A DNA stretch of 64,000 bases from Legionella sp. PC1000 (GCF_014109805.1 NZ_CP059400.1:3867001-3931000); one strand, 5' to 3'; shown: positions 1 through 9,578, counted from the first letter of the stretch. Notes: generated from the sequence alone by a model not told the origin. Made by a program: numbers and translations.

Positions 1-602
1 CTTTATTAGCACGCCGTTGGGAAAGTGCATTACTGGTTAATGTCGATAACTATACGCTTCAACGTCTGATGAATAGCCAAGAGGCCATGGATGCATTAAT
101 GCGTATTGAAGGCTTTAGAACACTTAATCAAGATATTGAAACGATCATCAACAAATCAGAGGCCGTTCAAAAGGCAAAAAAAGAAGCGAGTGAACGCGAA
201 CTCAATGACGGAGAAAAGCGCGAATTGACCTCCAACGAGAAAGAGTATAAAAGGTTACGTAAGCAAATTCAGGAAAAGCTAATAAAATTTGCCACTCGAA
301 TTCCTGTATTCATGTACTTGACCGATTATAGAGAAAAAAGTCTTAAGGACGTTATTACCCAGCTTGAGCCTGGGCTTTTCAAAAAGGTAACTGGCTTAAT
401 CGTTAAAGATTTTGAGCTTTTGGTTAGTCTAGGGGTATTTAACAGCGCCCTCATGAATGATGCTGTTTACAAATTCAAACGATATGAGGACGCAAGCCTA
501 ATATATACTGGTATTAACCGACACGAAAATGAAAGTGTTGGTTTGTATGAAACTGTCATTAGCGCAGAAGAATACCGTGATGGTATTTCCAATAGCCATT
601 AG
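1..602 (+). CDS. C-terminal part of a large island protein, possibly a helicase/restriction-type subunit (partial)
   Basis: The reading frame is open from base 3 to the stop at 602, so the gene begins left of the window and the internal ATG at 69 is not its start. The visible 200 residues are charged and mainly helical, with a Lys/Glu-rich stretch near the middle and then a hydrophobic block starting RIPVFMYLTDYRE. From memory of the family this tail resembles the C-terminus of large DEAD/DEAH-box helicase proteins of restriction or defence islands. No helicase motif lies inside the window, so the function is inferred only. It ends 11 bases before the stop of the next, convergent gene. It lies in the ssrA-integrated island. 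Confidence 0.55.
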   Translation, partial: LLARRWESALLVNVDNYTLQRLMNSQEAMDALMRIEGFRTLNQDIETIINKSEAVQKAKKEASERELNDGEKRELTSNEKEYKRLRKQIQEKLIKFATRIPVFMYLTDYREKSLKDVITQLEPGLFKKVTGLIVKDFELLVSLGVFNSALMNDAVYKFKRYEDASLIYTGINRHENESVGLYETVISAEEYRDGISNSH

Positions 603-613
603 TTATTACAACT

Positions 614-1774
614 TTAGGTGCTGAGTGCTTCTTCCAAATTAATTATTTTCCTCAATGGCAAATAAAAACCACCATCATCAGTATGCAAAAGCACATTAAA
701 TAACAATCGACTAATAATCGATTGAGGTAAATTATGATCTCTGCGGTAAGCTTTCACATCCCAATTTTGAGTATAAGCACGCTCAAAGTTTCTTTCTATA
801 TTACCAACTACAGCATTAGCTGCTTGTCTTTTACTAATGCTCCCTTGAGTCCTCATATAATATGCAGCCGTATTGCTTACTGCAGTCCAAATAAAACCAT
901 AGACTTGTGCAACTGAATATTGCTCAAGAGCTTTTGTCAATACTAATTTAGTTTTATCTCCAGGCGAAAAGGGCAGCTTATGTTCTTCCATTTTATATTT
1001 TAAATAGGCTAAACATTCACTCAGTGAAATTTCTTTACAAAGCTCTATAACTTCATCGTAATTAGCTTCAAGAAAATCTGTCGCTGCTAATTTAGCTTCT
1101 AGAAGAATAGTAAATTCTCTAAAAGTCTGCCCTACAGGTAAGGGCAAAAGCCATTTTACAGAACTGGGATAAAAAGAAAAATTATTACCTTCTTTTAATG
1201 TAAGGGTCTCGAGATGTGAAAAGGGAGCTATTGCTATACATCCATTCCTATAAAGCTCGTCTATAAAATCTATATTATCATCTTCATCGGGAGAAAGACG
1301 ATCATTTTTGCCATTTAAATACTCATTAATGTAGGTTAAATCCTCATTAGCTCCGTAGCGAATCAAAGACAATAATAGTACAGACAATCTTACATCCAAT
1401 CGTTCCATTGAGAGAGGAAAGTTTTTTTGTTGCTCTATAAATTCATACGATATAACGCGTTGTTTTTTTTCATTAAGGATCACTTCTTCATCAGCTAGAC
1501 AATCATTGCACGTCCAATCATTTATTTCCATCTTAGAATGATAATCTGTCCGATTTACATATTGATACGGTACGGAACAAAAAGAGCAAATAAGAGAACT
1601 TGAATATGCACAACTATATTCTTTCGCTATATGAGTGACTTTAGTAGAAGAGAGTCCATATTTTTTACCAATTTCACTGGTATTATGCAAAAACGCTCCT
1701 TTATTGTCTATTTCCCAGTAATCAGCACATATTTGAATAATTTCTGGTCTATTATCAAAACAAGTAACTTTCAT
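614..1774 (-). CDS. Unknown island protein with N-terminal HTH-like segment and CxxC zinc-ribbon
   Basis: A 386-residue protein that I do not recognise. Residues about 30-55 (SEIGKKYGLSSTKVTHIAKEY) look like a helix-turn-helix. They are followed by two CxxC pairs about 28 residues apart (CSFC and CNDC), which suggests a zinc ribbon. The remainder is a helical region without clear motifs. The ATG at 1774 is preceded by a GAGAGA Shine-Dalgarno-like stretch. It is convergent with the partial gene at the left edge and separated by 277 bases from the replication operon of the island. The composition is AT-rich like the rest of the island. It could be a DNA-binding regulator or a defence component; nothing visible decides. 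Confidence 0.7.
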   Translation of the reverse strand: MKVTCFDNRPEIIQICADYWEIDNKGAFLHNTSEIGKKYGLSSTKVTHIAKEYSCAYSSSLICSFCSVPYQYVNRTDYHSKMEINDWTCNDCLADEEVILNEKKQRVISYEFIEQQKNFPLSMERLDVRLSVLLLSLIRYGANEDLTYINEYLNGKNDRLSPDEDDNIDFIDELYRNGCIAIAPFSHLETLTLKEGNNFSFYPSSVKWLLPLPVGQTFREFTILLEAKLAATDFLEANYDEVIELCKEISLSECLAYLKYKMEEHKLPFSPGDKTKLVLTKALEQYSVAQVYGFIWTAVSNTAAYYMRTQGSISKRQAANAVVGNIERNFERAYTQNWDVKAYRRDHNLPQSIISRLLFNVLLHTDDGGFYLPLRKIINLEEALST

Positions 1775-1958
1775 TATATCTCTCTTTTTTATTTATTTTT
1801 ATTAGCTACCCCTCCCTGTGTCGGCACAGTCTTAGCTAAAACGTATACCGTATAATCCTAACGGACTAAGTTTATAAAAAAACAAATAAATATCCAGTGG
1901 AAATTAAATTGAGACAACAAAATATAATGAACGCGCTTCATCTGATCGTTGGCATAAG

Positions 1959-2028
1959 AAGTGTAATACAATCCCTATGATTGTAGTGTTTTTTCAAAGT
2001 ACATTTCAAAACATCCTGCATTACACTT
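1959..2028. repeat. Inverted repeat AAGTGTAAT...ATTACACTT in island intergenic region
   Basis: Nine-base arms at 1959-1967 and 2020-2028 are exact inverted copies separated by 52 bases. The repeat sits just downstream of the island replication operon, between it and the HTH/zinc-ribbon gene. It could be a weak terminator, a binding site or chance; the loop is long. Confidence 0.35.
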
Positions 2029-2051
2029 TAAGATAAATTGAAAACCACAGT

Positions 2052-2477
2052 TTATAATTTTCCATTAGAAGAAATATATTCACTTATTTCATCTAATTTA
2101 CGACCCATATCAACATGCTCTATTAGTTTACGCTGAGCATCTACTATAGACATTAATCTTTGGCCCTCTTCAGGCAAAATATGTCCAGACGCTATTGATA
2201 ACATTATCATCCTGCCAATTGCCGATAAATTATCAATCTTTTCAAAATCACACTCATCCAGTTTAAGTTGTATTGGTTGACTGGTGGCTTTGGGTATTAG
2301 GCGATCTAAACATAATTTTAATGCGTTAATATCACCAGAAAGAGCCAACTCAACAGCTTTATTCACTAATTGCTCTGCATGAGGCTCTAATAATTGGGAT
2401 AGCTGAGTACGCCTATTTCGAATTCCAGGCTTTCTACCCGCTGGATTTCCTGAGTGTCCTTTTTGAAACTTCGCCAT
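2052..2477 (-). CDS. DUF5681 domain protein
   Basis: A 141-residue protein whose N-terminus (FQKGHSGNPAGRKPGIRNR) is the hallmark of DUF5681 proteins, small proteins common in phages and integrative elements. Their biochemical role is unknown. The basic Gly/Arg/Lys-rich start suggests nucleic-acid contact, which is inference. The rest is helical, including a stretch resembling a terminase-small-subunit-like region (ALSGDINALKLCLDRLIPK). The start ATG at 2477 has a good GGAG Shine-Dalgarno. It lies 88 bases downstream of the replication protein and is probably co-transcribed with it. Confidence 0.75.
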   Translation of the reverse strand: MAKFQKGHSGNPAGRKPGIRNRRTQLSQLLEPHAEQLVNKAVELALSGDINALKLCLDRLIPKATSQPIQLKLDECDFEKIDNLSAIGRMIMLSIASGHILPEEGQRLMSIVDAQRKLIEHVDMGRKLDEISEYISSNGKL

Positions 2478-2565
2478 AAGGTCTCCTTATCTGCATTTTT
2501 CCTGTACTTTGCAGGAAGATGCTCAATTTCATTAAAGATGCTCAATAAAAATTATTTGAGCTTCT

Positions 2566-4623
2566 TTAGTTATTATGAGCATCTTCATTTAGGTTAAGTT
2601 GCCATAACCAATGCCCGCTTCCATTCTTATATGATTTGATTTCTAATGCCTGTTTTGCTCTGCGTACAGTAGCCCATGAGATATTTGCAATTTTACTCTC
2701 ATTTTTAACATCTGCTTGGGGTAGAGGCTTATCTTTAAGCAAGTTAATTAAAAATTTTTTGGTATCCTCCAATTTACTACCACTTTGAGCTAATTCAATA
2801 TCAGTTAACAGTTCTTTTGCTGTGCCTTCTATTTTTTCACCCCAAGTTACATAGGAAGTAGATATATTAGAGTTATCTTCAAGCATGCCTTGCTGTAATT
2901 CATATTCAAAACCATCCTCATCTGAGCCTATATTTGACTTAGCACGCATAAAAATACGTACAGCATTACCGTTTTCATTTTTATGTTGAGATTTTGCAGT
3001 GATGAGAACTATTCTAGCCAAAGCACCGAAAGCAAGGCTACCAGTTATCCTTTCTACTGGATCACGACCTATTGTACCTTTTGAAAAGTGGGTAATTCCG
3101 ATTAAAGTAATTCCAAAATTCGTAGCTAAGTCCGAAAGAGGTTGCAAGCTTCTTCTCACTTCTGCATTTTTATGGCTATCTCCAGAAATAGCAGAAACAA
3201 TAGGATCAACGACTAATAATTTAACATTGCCAATTTCCATTATTCTTTTCTTTAAAAGCTCCATATCAAATGCAGGATCAAAAGCTCTTTTTACATTTCT
3301 GCCAGTTATGCCTGTAACAAAATAAATATTGGACCTCAACGCATTAGCTTTAGCTAGTCGTGGAATTAAGGTATCACTTAGACCATCTTCACCACTCCAA
3401 ATTACAACATTACCCTGTATTGATTTTGTTCCGTCAGGCCAAAATCCCCCACGGCTTATTATGGCTGCTAAATCCATACATATCGTTGTTTTACCTGTCC
3501 CAGGAGCGCCACCCAATATATGCACTTTTCCTGACGCAAGCCATCCTTTCCAAAGCCAAGAAATATTTTCGGGCTTGATATCTAGCGCACATATGGTTTC
3601 TACCCTTGTTACTGATTCATCTGGTTCTCTTATGTCGATCTTTTTAGCACTATCTATGGCATTTTTTACCGCTTTACATCCTTCAATTTCAAGCATTTCA
3701 TTAAAATCAGTTAAGTCATTATCTTTACTAAATACAGGAATAGCTAAAAAGCCACTAATTCTTGTGGCAGCTTTTACTGCAGCCTCTATAGGTAGATTAG
3801 TATTTTGTTTCAAATCGGCAAGAATGATAATTTTTGCATTAGGATAATCTTTTCGGCATTGCTCACTGATAGTTGGTAAACGACTAGAAGAAAGGGCTGC
3901 AATACCTATGTGACCACTTGCATTTGAAGCAGAATCTACTGTTGCCATACCTTCACCAATAAGAATTACTCCATCAAATTGATCTGAAACAGGCAACGAT
4001 TGAGTCGTCCAAACACCTTTCTTTAAGCTACCTCTGCCAGGAAGAAATGCTTTTAAACCTGTATCATCAATAAATTGTAGCGTTACAATCTCATTCCCTT
4101 CTTTAATAGGAAGCACTAATAAATTACCGGATAATTTACCACCCTTGGATTTTAAGGAGTAACCAAGAATTTTTTTGATTTCTGTGGAAGTAATTTGTTT
4201 TATTTCTGATCCAAGAGAAATATTTTTTGCAATTAAGTACGGATGTTCTAAAGATGCCGGTCTTGAATCATCCCATATTTTTCTTGCAGTAATTGTTATT
4301 GGATATGTGTCAGAAAGTTTTTCCTCATCAACTTTTTTGCGCTCCCACTGATCTATAGACTTATCTAGCATTGAATAACCATATTTTTTTGCGGTATGGA
4401 AGAGAGTGCCTATAGTAATTCCTCCATAAACTCTAATACTTTTCCATACTCTTTTAATATCTTCAGAATCATAAGATGTCGAACTTTGGCTCCACTCATT
4501 CCATACCTTAAATCCGTCCTCCCCAAGAGCAGATTTAATTGCCATTCCCATATTTACCCAAATATCTCGTTCATCAGCAGGGATATAATTCAGTGCTTCT
4601 GAAATATGTGTAACATTATTCAT
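2566..4623 (-). CDS. Mobile-element replication protein: PriCT-2, Toprim and RepA-like AAA ATPase
   Basis: A 685-residue multidomain protein. Residues about 5-85 match the PriCT-2 (primase C-terminal 2) pattern (LNYIPADERDIWVNMGMAIK). Residues about 215-300 form a Toprim-like domain (LIGEGMATVDSA, then IIILADLKQN). Residues about 360-560 form a RecA/RepA-like ATPase (AAA_25) with Walker A GGAPGTGKTT, Walker B LLVVDP and the following GITHFSKG. The C-terminus has a winged-helix-like end. Such proteins initiate or support replication of P4-like satellites and integrative elements by combining primase-associated and hexameric helicase modules. The start ATG at 4623 follows an AAGGTG motif. It lies 9 bases after the AlpA-like gene, in an operon on the minus strand. 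Confidence 0.82.
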   Translation of the reverse strand: MNNVTHISEALNYIPADERDIWVNMGMAIKSALGEDGFKVWNEWSQSSTSYDSEDIKRVWKSIRVYGGITIGTLFHTAKKYGYSMLDKSIDQWERKKVDEEKLSDTYPITITARKIWDDSRPASLEHPYLIAKNISLGSEIKQITSTEIKKILGYSLKSKGGKLSGNLLVLPIKEGNEIVTLQFIDDTGLKAFLPGRGSLKKGVWTTQSLPVSDQFDGVILIGEGMATVDSASNASGHIGIAALSSSRLPTISEQCRKDYPNAKIIILADLKQNTNLPIEAAVKAATRISGFLAIPVFSKDNDLTDFNEMLEIEGCKAVKNAIDSAKKIDIREPDESVTRVETICALDIKPENISWLWKGWLASGKVHILGGAPGTGKTTICMDLAAIISRGGFWPDGTKSIQGNVVIWSGEDGLSDTLIPRLAKANALRSNIYFVTGITGRNVKRAFDPAFDMELLKKRIMEIGNVKLLVVDPIVSAISGDSHKNAEVRRSLQPLSDLATNFGITLIGITHFSKGTIGRDPVERITGSLAFGALARIVLITAKSQHKNENGNAVRIFMRAKSNIGSDEDGFEYELQQGMLEDNSNISTSYVTWGEKIEGTAKELLTDIELAQSGSKLEDTKKFLINLLKDKPLPQADVKNESKIANISWATVRRAKQALEIKSYKNGSGHWLWQLNLNEDAHNN

Positions 4624-4632
4624 ATCGGCACC

Positions 4633-4866
4633 TTAGTAAAAACCAGTTTCAATGAGCTTAAGAATATCCTCCACTCTCCAAGCAGTAATTCGAGGACCCA
4701 ATTTTACTGGCTTGGGAAAACGTCCACTCTGAATGCCTTTCCACCAGGTGGATTTTCCTACTGGGATCAGCGCTGGAATAGGAGGAGTACTTTTTTTATT
4801 CCCAATAATTTGTGGAAGTCTAAGATAACCAGTTTCAGGAAGTTGATTTTTTAAAATTATTTCCAT
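4633..4866 (-). CDS. AlpA-family excisionase/transcriptional regulator
   Basis: A 77-residue MerR/AlpA-type winged helix protein: YLRLPQIIG... then a Ser-Thr-Trp-Trp recognition region (VGKSTWWKGIQSGRFPKPVKLGPRITAWRV). The RFPKPVKLG and W-R-V elements are typical of AlpA proteins, which in P4-like elements act on integrase expression or excision. The start ATG at 4866 has a GGAG Shine-Dalgarno. Upstream of it lies the unknown 188-residue gene and the integrase. The context supports a regulator of island excision, but this is inferred from family. Confidence 0.8.
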   Translation of the reverse strand: MEIILKNQLPETGYLRLPQIIGNKKSTPPIPALIPVGKSTWWKGIQSGRFPKPVKLGPRITAWRVEDILKLIETGFY

Positions 4867-4941
4867 GTTAAAACTCCAGTAAGCCTTAATGGCCGTTGTT
4901 GAACACAGAAATAAAATTAAAAGAATATGGGTTTTGTCACA

Positions 4942-5508
4942 TTACTTTTCGTTTGTCAGAGCATTTGTCAAATCTAACTTATTGAATTTTCTAAGTTCTT
5001 CATAAAAGTCTGACAAGACCTTTGTCATAATAGTTACTTCACGAGTGTCAACTCCTAAGGTAAGAAGCCATTCCTTTAATTCACCTGTCTTTTTTATTTG
5101 AGATTTTCTTGTTCGCGTTGCTTTCCACGTAGGATATTTAGCAATAGCAGTTTTTATCAATTGCTCAAAATTACTCCAGTAAGCACTTTGAGATAAATCT
5201 ATTTCCTCATTTTCAATTTTTTTTGTTTTAAGTAAAGTATCTTCAAACTTAAGTTTATCAGTCCATAAATCTCGATAACTAACTTTTTGTAACGGGGGAA
5301 GATGATTACGAGTGGATTGAGAAATAATTTTTACTGAGTCTGGCATTGCGGCCCTTATTTGCTCTAATTCGCCAGGAGTTAGCCTTTGCAACGAACTATT
5401 ATTATGATTAATAACATATATCGGCAATTGGGCTGTAATTCCCAAAATCATGGCCTCTTTAATTTCTTGCTCTTTTTCTAAAAGGTATATGTCTTTATCT
5501 ATATTCAT
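4942..5508 (-). CDS. Unknown island protein
   Basis: A 188-residue soluble protein rich in Lys, Glu and Leu, with no motif that I recognise. I place the start at the ATG at 5508 because an AGGTG Shine-Dalgarno lies just before it; an upstream GTG at 5517 would overlap that site. It begins a few bases after the integrase stop and is read in the same direction, so it probably shares a transcript with the integrase. It has the same AT-rich composition as the rest of the island. Confidence 0.65.
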   Translation of the reverse strand: MNIDKDIYLLEKEQEIKEAMILGITAQLPIYVINHNNSSLQRLTPGELEQIRAAMPDSVKIISQSTRNHLPPLQKVSYRDLWTDKLKFEDTLLKTKKIENEEIDLSQSAYWSNFEQLIKTAIAKYPTWKATRTRKSQIKKTGELKEWLLTLGVDTREVTIMTKVLSDFYEELRKFNKLDLTNALTNEK

Positions 5509-5520
5509 TAGTGACACCTA

Positions 5521-6700
5521 TTAATTTATTTTTAAAAAATCTAAATAATTAGCCCAATCCTGCATCATTTTCCTTCGCTCAACTAAATGAGCAGTTCTGT
5601 TATAAGCTCGACCATTAGGATCACGAACTGCATGTGCAAGTTGATGCTCAATAATGTCTGGGCGTACAGCAAGAACTTCATCAAGTAATGTCCTCGCAGT
5701 AGCTCTAAAACCATGGCCTGTGGCTTCCTCCTTACTAATTCCTAATCGGCGTAAAGCAGCCAAAATAGCGTTATCGCTCATTGGGCGAGCATTACTTCTA
5801 GCCGAAGGAAACACAAAAATACCGTTACCGGTCAGAGGGTGAAGTTCTTTTAATATTGCTAGAGCTTGGATAGCTAAAGGCACGATGTGAGGAGTATCTG
5901 TTTTAGTAACTATATAACTCCAACGAGCATCATCAAAATCAATATCAGCCCATTTTGCATGGCGTAACTCCCCAGGCCGCACAAAGACTAATGGTGCTAA
6001 ACGCAAAGCACACCGGACTATCAGAGAACCTTCATAGCCGTCAAGAACTCTCAATAACTCGCCAAAGTGTTTAGGATCAGTCTGTGCAGCAAAATGCTTC
6101 GTCTTTACTGGGGGTAAAGCACCTTTCAAATCTTGGGATGAATCTCTTTCAGCCCTCCCTGTAGCAATTGCATAACGAAAAACCTGCCCACAGTTACTTA
6201 ACGCGCGGTGAGCAGTTTCCAATGCACCACGTTCTTCAATTCGGCGGATTACCGATAGTAATACTGGCGGGCTTACATCAGTGATGGGCTTATTGCCTAT
6301 CCAAGGAAAAATATCACGCTCAAAACGTTGAATTATTTTATCAGAATGGCTCTTAACCCAATTTGATGAGTATTTTACAAACCATTCTCTAGCGATTATT
6401 TCAAAGCTATTCGCTGAACGTTCATGCTCTACTTTCTTCATGACTTTGATACTCGCCGGGATCAATACCATCAGCAAGCAACTTCCTGGATTCGTCTCTT
6501 TTATCTCTGGCTTTAGCTAGGGATACATCAGGATATACCCCCAATGCCAACAATTTTTCTTTACCACCAAAACGGTACTTCATGCGCCAGTATGTACCCC
6601 CTTTAGGGGTGACATAAAGAAACAAACCTTTTTCATCCGCGAGCTTATAAGCCTTTTCTCTTGGCTTAGCATTGATAATACGAGTATGGTTTAACGCCAC
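5521..6700 (-). pseudogene. P4-type tyrosine integrase, split by a frameshift
   Basis: Two overlapping frames make one integrase. The N-terminal part (6422-6700, 92 residues) is the DUF4102 arm-binding domain (YKLADEKGLFLYV... WRMKYRFGGKEK... LGVYPDVSLAKARDKR). The C-terminal part (5521-about 6450) carries the core-binding and catalytic domains with RPGELRH, HGFRATAR, LAHAV and the tyrosine in RAYNRT, so the R-H-R-H-Y set is intact. The frames join near 6430-6450 at an A-rich stretch and require a +1 shift, consistent with one extra base. Family members are about 400 residues, which the sum of the two parts matches. The gene lies directly beside the 3' end of ssrA, the classic target of this integrase class. 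The break may be a real inactivation or a sequencing error. Confidence 0.85.
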
Positions 6701-6864
6701 TTGGGGGTATCTCCTTTTTTACTTATCGATATACCCCAACAAATACCCCCATTAGAGTTTGGATGCAGGGGGTACTTATTGGATGATAGTGGACGTATAT
6801 TAGGATGAAAACCTAGTATTTACAAGAAATTATGGATGTTATTGGATAGTCTTGGAAAGTAAAT

Positions 6865-7270
6865 TGGTGGAGGCGGCGGGAATCGAACCCGCGTCCGCAA
6901 ATCCTCTGCCTTCAGCTCTACATGCGTAGCCGTGTCTTTTAATTTAACTGTGCACTCTCCGACCGGCAGGATACTACACAGCGATTCCCTGAATTTCGCG
7001 CCTTAATACGGGATGGATTAAGACACTAGCTTATCTCTTATGACCGTTGATTCGATACCGATAAGCGGGCTCGGTCGAACGGGATACTGGGTTTATTGGC
7101 CAGTACACTGTGATGGTTTGTCTAAAGTGCTTATTAGGCAGCGATAGCTTCCCCACCAGCAAAGTTTTCATCGTTTGCATTTATATTTAGTTTGAGTCTG
7201 ATTTACGAGAGTTCTCATTCTCGGCATGCACCTCTGGTTTTGCAACCCACGTCGAAACCAGGTCGCCCCC
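6865..7270 (-). ncRNA. ssrA: tmRNA (SsrA), trans-translation RNA
   Basis: The tRNA-like domain is visible at both ends. The 5' end GGGGGCGACC at 7270 pairs over seven bases with the 3' acceptor strand ending CCUCC-ACCA at 6865, and the T-arm GGGTTCGATTCCC is present. The tag reading frame runs from 7178 to 7137 and encodes ANDENFAGGEAIAA followed by two TAA stops, close to the Legionella-type tag. The 5' half contains the conserved TTTCGACG. tmRNA rescues stalled ribosomes and tags the nascent peptide for proteolysis. The 3' end borders the integrated island and remains intact, so the element restored the gene on integration. Confidence 0.97.
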
Positions 7271-7283
7271 TTTGTACACTTTA

Positions 7284-7289
7284 AGTATA
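7284..7289 (-). promoter_or_regulatory. Candidate -10 box of the ssrA promoter
   Basis: On the minus strand TATACT lies about 14 bases upstream of the mature tmRNA 5' end, which is made by processing of a longer precursor. A matching -35 box is poor, so this is only a candidate. Confidence 0.35.
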
Positions 7290-7355
7290 ACATAAAATGG
7301 GGGTAGATCAGCAGCTTTCTTTGAATTCGTAGAAAGAGTTCTTGATGAGAGATGT

Positions 7356-7386
7356 CTGGATCCCGCGGACAAGCCGCGGGAAGTAG
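7356..7386 (+). repeat. REP-like palindrome, copy 1
   Basis: Begins CTGGATCCCGCGG, then a short spacer with ACAAG, then CCGCGGGAAGTAG. Same family as the copies at 13.4, 17.3-18.1, 27.2-27.6, 32.1, 39.8, 47.6 and 60 kb. It lies between ssrA and prlC and may also stop transcription from prlC. Confidence 0.8.
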
Positions 7387-7459
7387 TTTACTGGGCGGAA
7401 AATCGTTAGCTAACGGGAGGTACTCAGCATGCTTAGAACGGTCTTCGCCCAGGCTTTCC

Positions 7460-9478
7460 TTACCCCTGAATCCCATTATGACGCAACAACGCATCCACCG
7501 TTGCCGGGCGGCCTCTGAATTCTTTGTACGCTTCGGCCGCTTTCTTTGAGCTGCCTGCTTCCAAAATGTAATGCAGGAAATCATGTCCGGTTTTGGGATT
7601 GAGTACGCCTTCTTCTTCAAAACGGGAAAACGCATCGCTGGATAAAACTTCCGCCCAACTGTAACTGTAGTACCCTGCAGCGTATCCGCCCCCAAATATA
7701 TGGCTAAAACTCTGGGGAAAACGATTGTAGGGAACAACAGGAATCACACTGGTTTTAGAGCGTACGTCAGCGAGGATATTCTCAACAAGGAAATCCTGCT
7801 TGGGTGAATATTCTTGATGAATACGAAAATCGAATATCGAAAATTCCATCTGCCGTAACATCGCCATTGCTGATTGGAAATTTTTTGCAGCGATCAAACG
7901 TTCAAAAAGGGTCTCGGGAAGCGGCTCACCGCTGTCTACATGCGCGGTCAAAACATCCAAACCACTCTTCTCCCAACACCAATTTTCAAAAAATTGGCTG
8001 GGTAACTCAACAGCATCCCACTCTACCCCATTAATGCCTGAAGCGCCCAGATAATCGACCTGGGTTAAAATGTGATGCAGGCAATGACCAAATTCGTGGA
8101 ATAAAGTAACCACTTCTTCATGCGATAACATCGCCGGTTTGTTGGCGGATGCTTTGGCAAAATTACAGGTCAAGGTTGCGATGGGCAATTGTACTTTGCC
8201 ATCTTCCAATCGTCTGCGGCTTTGTAATGAATCCATCCATGCGCCGCTGTGTTTGTGCGGTCTGGCAAATAAATCGGTAAACACGTAACCACGAACGTTA
8301 TTGTGTTCGTCGACCACACAATAGCATTGTACGTCTTTATGCCAAATATCGACGCCCTTTACTTCTTCAATGGACATCCCATAAAGTTTTTTAACAAGAG
8401 CGAACACACCTTGCATGACCTTAGGTTGAGGAAAATAGGGGCGTAAATCTTCCTGTGACAAGGTAAATAATGCTTGTCTGCGTTTTTCAGACAAATACGG
8501 TACGTCCCAAGGCTTTACGGGTTTAAGCTGGAATTTTTCCTCAGCAAAATGCTCCAACTGTTTGAACTCCGTTGTTGCTTGCGTGTGGATGCGCTGGACT
8601 AAATCATCCATAAAATCCCTGACCTGGCCGGTTGATTCCGCCATTTTTGTGGCAAGCGACAATTCGGCGTAGTTGTTGAACCCTAAAAGTTTGGCTTTTT
8701 CATGACGTAATGCCAAAATTTCCTGAATCAAAGGGGTATTGTCATAAGTTCCCGCATTAGGGCCTTGATCGGATGCCCGGGTAATAAAGGCTTGGTACAT
8801 TTCTTCGCGTAACGCACGATCTTCGCCATAAGTCATCACTGCTTGATAACAAGGATATTCCAAAGTCAGTACATAGCCTTCAAGACCTTTTTCAGCAGCA
8901 ACTTCTTTGGCAGTATTTAAAGCGTGTTCGGGCAGCCCTGCCAAACGTGCTGAATCTTTGATGTGTAAGGTAAAGGCTTGGGTTGCATCCAAAATATTGT
9001 GTTCAAATTTATTGGTTAACTCGTCCAGGCGCGTCTGAATTGCTTCAAAGCGTTTTTTATCCTCCTTTGCCAAAGCAACCCCTGATAATTCAAAATCACG
9101 CAAGCTGTCAGCAATCAGCTTTTGTTGCACTGGATTTAATGCGTGTTGGTCAATTGATTTAATGGCTTCATACAATTCATGATTGTGACCCATTGCGGAT
9201 TCATACGCGGAGAGGAGCGGCAAGCAGGCATCATAGCATTTGCGTAGCTCGGGTGAATCCATGACCCCATGCAAATGGGACATAGGCGACCAAAAACGTT
9301 CCAGTTCATCCGCCATATCATCCAGGGGGTACATTAAGTTATCCCAGGTATAATGAGGATTTTCTTTGAGTAAGCGGTCAACCTGCTCCAAATGCTTTTT
9401 TAACATGGCTTCTAGATGAGATTGAAAATGATTGACATCGATACGGCTGAATTGGGGTAATCCTACAGTTACTGACAT
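7460..9478 (-). CDS. prlC: Oligopeptidase A (M3 family zinc metallopeptidase)
   Basis: A 672-residue cytosolic metallopeptidase, close to the 680 residues of Escherichia coli PrlC/OpdA. The zinc motif HEFGH is at residues 461-465, and the downstream glutamate region (NGVEWDAVELPSQFFENW) is present, as in thimet-oligopeptidase relatives. The enzyme degrades short peptides, including signal peptides, downstream of larger proteases. The ATG at 9478 is preceded by AAAGG. It stands alone: a tmRNA gene and a REP copy follow it and an unrelated membrane protein gene precedes it with 100 bases between. The extensive open frames on the opposite strand are shadows. Confidence 0.95.
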   Translation of the reverse strand: MSVTVGLPQFSRIDVNHFQSHLEAMLKKHLEQVDRLLKENPHYTWDNLMYPLDDMADELERFWSPMSHLHGVMDSPELRKCYDACLPLLSAYESAMGHNHELYEAIKSIDQHALNPVQQKLIADSLRDFELSGVALAKEDKKRFEAIQTRLDELTNKFEHNILDATQAFTLHIKDSARLAGLPEHALNTAKEVAAEKGLEGYVLTLEYPCYQAVMTYGEDRALREEMYQAFITRASDQGPNAGTYDNTPLIQEILALRHEKAKLLGFNNYAELSLATKMAESTGQVRDFMDDLVQRIHTQATTEFKQLEHFAEEKFQLKPVKPWDVPYLSEKRRQALFTLSQEDLRPYFPQPKVMQGVFALVKKLYGMSIEEVKGVDIWHKDVQCYCVVDEHNNVRGYVFTDLFARPHKHSGAWMDSLQSRRRLEDGKVQLPIATLTCNFAKASANKPAMLSHEEVVTLFHEFGHCLHHILTQVDYLGASGINGVEWDAVELPSQFFENWCWEKSGLDVLTAHVDSGEPLPETLFERLIAAKNFQSAMAMLRQMEFSIFDFRIHQEYSPKQDFLVENILADVRSKTSVIPVVPYNRFPQSFSHIFGGGYAAGYYSYSWAEVLSSDAFSRFEEEGVLNPKTGHDFLHYILEAGSSKKAAEAYKEFRGRPATVDALLRHNGIQG

Positions 9479-9578
9479 GCTTTACCTTTAAAAATAGATA
9501 CAAGACCTAAAGCATAACATTCAATTGGGAAAGCCTCTATACCTCAATGAAATCATCGAGATAGGAGATTATCAGAAA

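Noticed and set aside
7168..7737. A 189-residue minus-strand open frame across tmRNA and prlC
   Set aside because: It runs through the tmRNA structure and in another frame through the prlC end, without a family match or ribosome site.
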